DNA from: JBDNFP01 sp041689775
GTDB taxonomy: Bacteria; Bacteroidota; Bacteroidia; Cytophagales; Spirosomataceae
Reading direction: 5' to 3'
Assembly (NCBI GenBank): GCA_041689775.1
Contig: JBDNFP010000019.1
Span: 1 to 13,208 of the forward strand
Length of the DNA: 13,208 nucleotides
Under the pieces are notes generated by a model. That model ran no database searches. It saw nothing but the letters and a program-made list of their open reading frames with translations, and had not been told where the DNA came from. A program made the position numbers and the translations under genes. Of this stretch, positions 7,938 through 13,208 are shown one piece after another (position 1 is the stretch's first letter; every line of letters begins with the position of its first letter).

Positions 7938-8840
7938 CTAGTTGTTCAGGATCAGAGGCATGCCTTTACCACCGCCCATAATAACCACTTTGGCATTGGG
8001 TGATGCGGCTAATTCTTTCTGAGCTTTGATCATCTCGTACTGCAACTGACGATCCGTAAGGCTGGCAGCAATGATCGTCTGGTAATCAGAGATACCTTTT
8101 GCTTCCACGCGCTTACGCTCAGCTTCTTGCTTTTCTTTCTGCAAGACAAACTCCATCTTCTGGGCATCCTGCTCCGCGTTAATTTTCGACTCGATCGTTT
8201 TCTTCACTGACTCCGGCAGGTCAATGTTCCGGATCAGGAGTTGTTCCAGGATCAAACCACGATCTTTAAAATCTTTATCGATGGTTTTATAAATCCGGTC
8301 CTGAAATTCATCCCGCTTCTTGGAATATAATGAAACGGCATCGTAATAAACCGCGTTGTCACGAATACGGGTACGGGTCAGCGGACGTACAATTTTATCC
8401 TTGTAGTCACGACCAATTTCGCGGAAAATGTTAGGTGATTCGCTTGGAAGGATTTTGTACAGTACCGTTAGATCAATAACTACTTCTAGTCCGTCGGCCG
8501 ATAGCACCCGGATGGCGTCATCACCCGAAAGATCTCCTTCGGCGGCCGAAGCTGACATGGTGTAGTTCTGGGTTTTGGTATCAAAGATTGTCACATCCAC
8601 GAGTGGATTGACGAAATTCAGGCCATTTTCCAATACGTTATCATTTACCTTTCCGAAGAGAGACTGTACTCCAATGGTACCAGCATCAATCTGCCGGATA
8701 CTAGACGTTAATGCTCCAAGCAGGGCAATGACAATACCAGCAATTTTGATAGGCCTCGCGTATTGCGAAATGGCCATCGACGGTGTATTAACGGCAAAAC
8801 CCGCTACCACCAAAAAAAGACCAATTACTATAAAAAACAT
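7938..8840 (-). CDS. Prohibitin/SPFH (Band 7) family membrane protein
   Basis: This is a 300-residue protein. Two N-terminal hydrophobic segments are visible (about 2-17 and 31-47), followed by a Band 7/PHB domain starting around IDAGTIGVQSLFGKV (51-65). It contains the prohibitin-like GLNFVNPLVDVTIFDTKTQ (73-91), RTRIRDNAVYYDAVSLYS (156-173) and ILEQLLIRNIDLPESV (197-212). A charged coiled-coil region (about 218-250, rich in Glu/Lys/Arg) and the GGGKGMPLILNN tail complete the usual bacterial prohibitin layout. Such proteins assemble into large ring-like membrane complexes and are linked to membrane microdomains and control of FtsH-type proteases; no protease gene is nearby. It is separated from the upstream efflux genes by 181 bp and likely has its own promoter. 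Length and domains look complete; its partner here is unknown. Confidence 0.92.
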   Translation of the reverse strand: MFFIVIGLFLVVAGFAVNTPSMAISQYARPIKIAGIVIALLGALTSSIRQIDAGTIGVQSLFGKVNDNVLENGLNFVNPLVDVTIFDTKTQNYTMSASAAEGDLSGDDAIRVLSADGLEVVIDLTVLYKILPSESPNIFREIGRDYKDKIVRPLTRTRIRDNAVYYDAVSLYSKKRDEFQDRIYKTIDKDFKDRGLILEQLLIRNIDLPESVKKTIESKINAEQDAQKMEFVLQKEKQEAERKRVEAKGISDYQTIIAASLTDRQLQYEMIKAQKELAASPNAKVVIMGGGKGMPLILNN

Positions 8841-8904
8841 AGGTTAAGATAAATTAGAGTGAAAAGATAGGGAGAGTACTTTCTTCAAGCACTCTCTTCT
8901 GGCA

Positions 8905-8912
8905 CAAATATG
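8905..8912 (-). promoter_or_regulatory. Candidate -7 box (CATATTTG) upstream of the prohibitin-family gene
   Basis: On the minus strand the bases read CATATTTG, one mismatch from TAnnTTTG, about 65 bp before the start codon. A -33 TTG at the preferred 19-21 bp spacing is not present; the nearest candidates are 15 and 25 bp upstream, so the match is weak. Between it and the gene, GAGAGT (8872-8877) and ACTCTC (8891-8896) form a short inverted repeat in what would be the leader. Confidence 0.22.
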
Positions 8913-9021
8913 CAGCCCTAATCTACGCAAAATAGCTCAATAGCCCCAACGATCAGGATAAACGGGTACTGCACTCCACAGGGTGTCTTTTTTTGATTCA
9001 GCAGGTACATCTAGATTGGGC

Positions 9022-10464
9022 CTATTCCCAGCCGCCCCCCAATGATCGGTACAAATCTACCATAGCCGTAAACTGCCGCTGCTGAATGGTAGTTTGTTCC
9101 AACTCAGCCGCAAGCACGGTACGCTGGGCCGTAATTACTTCAAGGTAGGTAGCATACCCCGCTAGAAACAGGTCATTTGAAATAGATACCCCCTGTTGTA
9201 GTTCGGTTGTTTCCTGAGATTTCAGCTCCGATATCTTCCTCAGGTTTTCAACAGTACGCATGGTGAGAGCCGCCTCCTGAAAAGCTATCAATACTGCCTT
9301 ATTATAAGCATACAAAGCTTCCAGATTCTGAGCCTGCGCCCGATTTTTTCCCGCTTTCAGAGCTTTGCGGTTGATCACCGGGGCAGTTAGGCCGCCCAGT
9401 AGGCCATAGGCCAGCGAAGCAGGCGAAAACAGTACCGAACTACTGAACGCATTAAACCCAAGGTAAGCGTTCAGGTTCAGTGACGGCAAAAACGCCAAGC
9501 GAGCCGCCTGCAAGTCCGCACCCGATGCCCGGAGTTCCAGCTCGGCCTGCTGCACATCGGGTCTTCGGCGAAGCATCTGAGCGGGTACACCCACGTTAAG
9601 TTTATCAGATATTGATTGTTGAGTAATCGGGTTTCCGCGCGTGATAGGCTGAGCAAAGCGCCCCAATAGCGTATTAACTCGGGCCTCAACCTCCATGATT
9701 TGCTGCTTGATCTGCCATTCCAGGCTGCGGGTATTCAATAGTTGAGCCCGGAACTGACGTACGGCCAACTCGTTGGCGCGCCCGCCCTCCTTCTGAATCA
9801 CAATGGTTTCCACCGCTTTTTGTTGCAGATCGGCATTTCGTTCAAGGATCTCCAACTGATTATCTAGCGTCAGGAGCTCGTAGTACGACCGGGCAATATC
9901 CGCCACCAGGTTGGTCACGATGAGCTGCCGCCCCTTCTCGGTGGCCAAAAATCGGGTATAGGCGGCTTTGCGCCGCGTGCGAAGTTTTCCCCACAAATCG
10001 ATCTCCCAGGTACTTATCCCCCCCCCAAAATACTCCGGTAAAGGGTTGGGCATTTTCTGGTCAGGATTGATATTATCCGAAAAATTGGTATCGAAGTTAC
10101 CTACCCCTTCCTGCGTGTACTCACCGTAGCGCCGTACTCCGCCAAGCCCTTCCAGCTGAACACTGGGAAGTAAAGCACCATCCCGTTCAAGGATATCAGC
10201 CCGGGCTATTTCAATTCGCTGCAAAGCCATGGCCAGATCGGGGTTTCGCTGCAAGGCTGTATCAATTAGAGCTACCAGGTAGGCATCAGTAAAAAACTGA
10301 CGAACCGATTGGTCACCGACGCTCACACTGTCCACCCTTTCCAAAAAGGTACGGGGAGCCTGAATAGCGGATCGCTGCGGCAGGGGTGTCATGAGCTTGC
10401 AGCTATACAGCGAAAGTAGCACGAGTACACCCGTTATTTTTTTTATATAAGATAAGGAAGACAT
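9022..10464 (-). CDS. RND efflux outer-membrane channel lipoprotein (TolC/OprM/NodT family)
   Basis: This is a 480-residue protein. Its N-terminus has a lipoprotein signal with lipobox LYSC (Cys22), as in OprM-like outer-membrane factors. Two outer-membrane-efflux (PF02321) repeats follow: the first from about residue 60 (TDAYLVALIDTALQRNPDLAMALQRIEIARA) through the WEIDLWGKLRTRRKAAYT turn, and the second after VPAQMLRRRPDVQQAELELRASGADLQAARLAFLPSLNL. These are hallmarks of the trimeric beta-barrel/alpha-tunnel channel. It would form the outer-membrane exit duct for the RND pump encoded just upstream (stop 64 bp before this start). A run of nine G on the coding strand (plus-strand C9 at 10018-10026) encodes Gly147-Gly149. 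The frame is intact and the length normal. Substrates cannot be inferred. Confidence 0.94.
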   Translation of the reverse strand: MSSLSYIKKITGVLVLLSLYSCKLMTPLPQRSAIQAPRTFLERVDSVSVGDQSVRQFFTDAYLVALIDTALQRNPDLAMALQRIEIARADILERDGALLPSVQLEGLGGVRRYGEYTQEGVGNFDTNFSDNINPDQKMPNPLPEYFGGGISTWEIDLWGKLRTRRKAAYTRFLATEKGRQLIVTNLVADIARSYYELLTLDNQLEILERNADLQQKAVETIVIQKEGGRANELAVRQFRAQLLNTRSLEWQIKQQIMEVEARVNTLLGRFAQPITRGNPITQQSISDKLNVGVPAQMLRRRPDVQQAELELRASGADLQAARLAFLPSLNLNAYLGFNAFSSSVLFSPASLAYGLLGGLTAPVINRKALKAGKNRAQAQNLEALYAYNKAVLIAFQEAALTMRTVENLRKISELKSQETTELQQGVSISNDLFLAGYATYLEVITAQRTVLAAELEQTTIQQRQFTAMVDLYRSLGGGWE

Positions 10465-10483
10465 AATTTGAAAAAGTAAATCA

Positions 10484-10512
10484 GGGTAGCCCCAGCCTAG
10501 GCAAGGCTACCC
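10484..10512. other. Intercistronic hairpin between permease and outer-membrane channel genes
   Basis: GGGTAGCC (10484-10491) and GGCTACCC (10505-10512) are perfect 8-bp inverted arms around a 13-nt loop that contains the palindrome GCCTAGGC (10495-10502). In the leftward transcript it falls after the permease stop and before the channel start, and is followed by a T-rich but interrupted stretch. It could act as a partial terminator, an RNA processing or stability element, or a translation-start modulator. The structure is seen; the function is inferred. Confidence 0.6.
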
Positions 10513-10528
10513 GATAAAACGAAGTTGA

Positions 10529-13208
10529 CTAGTTAACGAGGCTTTCTTCCACCAATTCAGGCGAGCTTTCTACCGGGGGTTTCTTACGACGCTCAGTAAG
10601 CCCGGCGAACAGCACGTACAAACCCGGAATCAGGATGACTCCGAAGATCGTACCGATGAGCATACCACCCGCCGCAGCGGTACCGATGGAGCGGTTGCCG
10701 AGGGCCCCGGCTCCGGTTGCCACGCATAACGGAATAAGCCCCGCTATAAAAGCAAACGAAGTCATCAGGATAGGGCGAAGCCGCTCAGTGGCTCCTTCCA
10801 TGGCTGCTTCCAGCACCGACAATCCTTCCTTTTGTCGCAAGATGGCGTACTCCACAATCAAAATGGCATTTTTACCCAATAGTCCGATGAGCATTACGAG
10901 CGATACCTGCGCGTAGATGTTATTTTCAAGACCCATGAGTTTAAGGGCTAAAAACGCCCCGAAAATACCCGTGGGGAGCGAAAGCAGAACCGGTAGTGGT
11001 AGCAGGAGGCTTTCGTACTGGGCTGCCAGCAACAGATACACGAATATCAAGCAGACAATAAAAATATAAAAAGCTTGGTCGCCTGATGAAATCTCTTCGC
11101 GGGTCATACCCGACCACTCGTAGGTAAAGCCTTTGGGAAGTTTTTGTTTGGCAATTTCCTCTACCGCCCTAATGGCATCTCCACTACTAAAACCCGGCGC
11201 GGGTTCGCCGTTAATCATGGCTGAGGTATACATGTTGTAGCGGGTTAGCTGTTCGGGGCCGTACACACGCTCAAGCTGCGTAAAGGTGGCAAAAGGAACC
11301 ATCTCACCCCGATTGTTTTTAACAAACATCTTGGTGATATCTTCCGGATTCACGCGGTAACTTGGGTCGGCCTGCACCATGACTTTGTACATCTGCCCAA
11401 AACGGATAAAGTTGGACGCATAGTAGCTTCCGATCAGGGTTTGAAGCGTACTCATGGCGTTGTCAACGGTCACACCTTTCTTGGCTGCCATATCCTGGTC
11501 CATGTGAATGAGGTACTGCGGAAAACTGGCATCAAACCCCGTAAATGCATTAGCTATGGCCGGATTGGCGCGCAGACTTCCGATGAACTCGTTCGCTACT
11601 CGGGCCGTCTGCTGGAAGTCGCCACTGCCGGTTTTATCCAACAATCGGAGCTCAAAACCACTGGTATTACCAAAACCCGGCACGGGGGGGGGCGGAAAAA
11701 ACTCGATCGTGGCGTCATAAATCGTTTTCGTGTTTTCCTTCATAACAGCCATAATCTCATTGACCGAGCGCTCACGCTCGTCCCAGTGCTTGAGATTGAT
11801 CATGCCCATACCGTACGACGCCCCGTCGGACTCCGTCAGTAAGCTATACCCCGACAGTGTCGAAACAGACTCGACCTCATCAAGACTTGCGGCACTTTTC
11901 TGAACCGCATCCAATACGGCTTCGGTTCGCTCCACGGTAGCTCCTGAGGGGGTAGTCACGTTGACATAAAGTACACCCTGATCTTCGGAGGGGATAAAAC
12001 CCGAGGGTAGTATGCTATTGATACCCCAAGTAGCTACGCAAAACCCGACCAGCAATAAAATTGTTACGATCCGCCGACCAGCTATGACTCCTAATAGCCC
12101 TTTATAGCGCATGGCTATACGGTCGTAGCCCAGGTTGAAGCTCGCGAAAAACCTATCCAGTAGGTTAGGGTTTTTCTTGGTTTCGTGATGAACGTTTTTT
12201 AGCAAAATAGCGCACAACGCCGGGGTAAGGGTCAGGGCGTTGATACCCGAAATAACGATGGAGATGGCTAGCGTCAGAGAAAATTGGCGGTAGAAAACCC
12301 CCACCGGACCAGACATAAAGGCTACGGGAATGAAAACCGCCGACATCACCAGCGTAATAGCCACAATAGCCCCGCTGATTTCCTTCATAGCCGCGAAGGT
12401 AGCTTCCCGGGCCGACATGTCTTTTTCGGCCATTTTGGCGTGGACGGCCTCCACCACTACAATGGCATTATCTACCACGACACCAATGGCCAACACGAGC
12501 GCAAACAGGGTAAGCAGGTTGATGGAGAAGCCCAGCAGCTGCATGAAGGCGAAGGTACCTATCAGCGCCACGGGTACAGCCAAAGCCGGAATGAGCGTAG
12601 AACGGAAGTCCTGTAAAAACAGGTAGACAATCAGAAACACCAGAATGAACGCCTCAAACAGGGTTATCACCACGCCCGCAATGGACGCGTCCAAAAACCG
12701 TGAAACGTCGTAGGATACGCTGTAGGTCATACCGGGCGGAAAAGAACTTTCTTTCAATTCGGCAATCCGCTCCTTCACCCGGGCAATTACCTCGCGGGCG
12801 TTGGAGCCGGGCCGCTGCTTGAGCATGATGGAAGCCGAGGGGCGGCCATCCGACGTGGACGCCATGTCGTAGTCGAGCGATCCGAATTCGACATCAGCTA
12901 TATCTTTTAGTTTCAGCATAGAACCATCGGCTTCCGCCCGAATCACAATATTTTCGTATTGCTTAGGCTCAAACATCTTTCCGGTGTAGCGCAGTACATA
13001 CTGCAGCGGGGGAGAAATCTTACCGGAGCCTATACCCGACTTTCCGGGGGCAGCTTCCACGTTTTGGGCGCGTATGGCTTCAATTACCTCATCGGTGGAT
13101 ACTTTGTAGCTCACCATGCGGTCGGGCTTGAGCCACACCCGCATGGAGTAGTCGCGGTTACCCATGATCTGGGCAAAACCTACGCCATCGATTCGTTTGA
13201 GTTCGGCC
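10529..13208 (-). CDS. RND multidrug efflux permease, HAE1/AcrB family (N-terminal part cut by window edge)
   Basis: The frame stays open to the right edge (A-E-L-K-R-I-D-G-V-G-F-A-Q-I before the Met at 13165), so about 165-200 N-terminal residues are missing and that Met is not the start. The visible 892 residues match AcrB/MexB: GVGFAQIMGNRDYSMRVWL porter segment, TM segments with LFEAFILVFLIVYLFLQDFRSTLIP, the TM4 motif LAIGVVVDNAIVVVEAV, periplasmic loops containing FFPPPPVPGFG, TM10 GLLGKNAILIVEYA with the conserved Lys, and RLRPILMTSFAFIAGLIP with the conserved Arg. It should be an inner-membrane trimeric proton-driven drug exporter. The TM4 pair is Asp-Asn instead of Asp-Asp. A C9 run on the coding strand (plus-strand G9, 11684-11692) encodes three Pro. 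The outer-membrane channel gene follows by 64 bp; the periplasmic adaptor gene is expected upstream, beyond the window. Confidence 0.95.
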   Translation of the reverse strand, partial: AELKRIDGVGFAQIMGNRDYSMRVWLKPDRMVSYKVSTDEVIEAIRAQNVEAAPGKSGIGSGKISPPLQYVLRYTGKMFEPKQYENIVIRAEADGSMLKLKDIADVEFGSLDYDMASTSDGRPSASIMLKQRPGSNAREVIARVKERIAELKESSFPPGMTYSVSYDVSRFLDASIAGVVITLFEAFILVFLIVYLFLQDFRSTLIPALAVPVALIGTFAFMQLLGFSINLLTLFALVLAIGVVVDNAIVVVEAVHAKMAEKDMSAREATFAAMKEISGAIVAITLVMSAVFIPVAFMSGPVGVFYRQFSLTLAISIVISGINALTLTPALCAILLKNVHHETKKNPNLLDRFFASFNLGYDRIAMRYKGLLGVIAGRRIVTILLLVGFCVATWGINSILPSGFIPSEDQGVLYVNVTTPSGATVERTEAVLDAVQKSAASLDEVESVSTLSGYSLLTESDGASYGMGMINLKHWDERERSVNEIMAVMKENTKTIYDATIEFFPPPPVPGFGNTSGFELRLLDKTGSGDFQQTARVANEFIGSLRANPAIANAFTGFDASFPQYLIHMDQDMAAKKGVTVDNAMSTLQTLIGSYYASNFIRFGQMYKVMVQADPSYRVNPEDITKMFVKNNRGEMVPFATFTQLERVYGPEQLTRYNMYTSAMINGEPAPGFSSGDAIRAVEEIAKQKLPKGFTYEWSGMTREEISSGDQAFYIFIVCLIFVYLLLAAQYESLLLPLPVLLSLPTGIFGAFLALKLMGLENNIYAQVSLVMLIGLLGKNAILIVEYAILRQKEGLSVLEAAMEGATERLRPILMTSFAFIAGLIPLCVATGAGALGNRSIGTAAAGGMLIGTIFGVILIPGLYVLFAGLTERRKKPPVESSPELVEESLVN

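Noticed and set aside
7931..7943. Tandem ACTAGT repeat at the end of the prohibitin-family gene as an attachment or recombination site
   Set aside because: It is only two 6-bp units, partly made of the stop codon region, with no integrase or matching copy bounding an element.
8972..8994. CACTC..GGGTG followed by seven T as a rightward terminator
   Set aside because: The stem is 5 bp with a wobble pair and a 4-nt loop, and no rightward gene lies upstream of it for more than 1 kb. It does not fit the leftward efflux operon, whose T-run would be on the wrong side.
11441..11842. 133-codon plus-strand open frame opposite the RND permease
   Set aside because: The permease reading is clearly homologous to AcrB across this span; the opposite frame shows no family features.

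Overview
The window reads as chromosomal DNA of a Bacteroidota bacterium, most likely order Cytophagales (a Dyadobacter/Runella/Spirosoma-like lineage). This rests on the protein flavour, the absence of Shine-Dalgarno sequences before the starts, TAnnTTTG-like promoter boxes, and PVC-type cytochrome proteins next to a DUF1080 protein. The genus is an inference and cannot be fixed from the sequence alone.

Left edge (1-286): a broken remnant of comM/yifB. About 70 codons of a well-conserved ComM N-terminus run straight into an unrelated 19-residue tail and a stop. The AAA+ part of the gene is missing.

Region 287-7843 is a divergent locus around a 317-bp regulatory region (4107-4423). Leftward lies a two-gene unit: a secreted DUF1080 (3-keto-disaccharide hydrolase-like) protein, then a 1044-residue exported protein with a sorbosone/glucose-dehydrogenase-like beta-propeller, a HEAT-like helical middle and a C-terminal c-type heme domain (CLLCH). 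Rightward lies a second, larger protein of the same architecture (heme motif CARCH), made as a lipoprotein. The likely shared theme is extracytoplasmic oxidation or processing of sugar-type substrates with electrons passed to c-type heme. The substrate and the catalytic status of the propellers cannot be read from sequence. The intergenic region holds several inverted repeats that look like operators or 5'-leader hairpins.

Region 7844-8840: a strong 19-bp-stem terminator separates the lipoprotein gene from a convergent prohibitin/SPFH-family membrane protein.

Region 9022-13208 (right edge): the 3' part of a leftward RND multidrug-efflux operon. An AcrB-type (HAE1) inner-membrane permease is cut by the window edge, and a TolC/OprM-type outer-membrane lipoprotein follows. 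A stable hairpin lies between them. The periplasmic adaptor gene expected in such operons is not in the window and would lie beyond the right edge. Both efflux genes contain a 9-nt G/C homopolymer, and the permease has Asp-Asn where AcrB has the Asp-Asp proton-relay pair.

No tRNA, rRNA, CRISPR array, insertion sequence or phage gene was seen. The region most likely to hold under-described biology is the divergent DUF1080/PVC-cytochrome locus.
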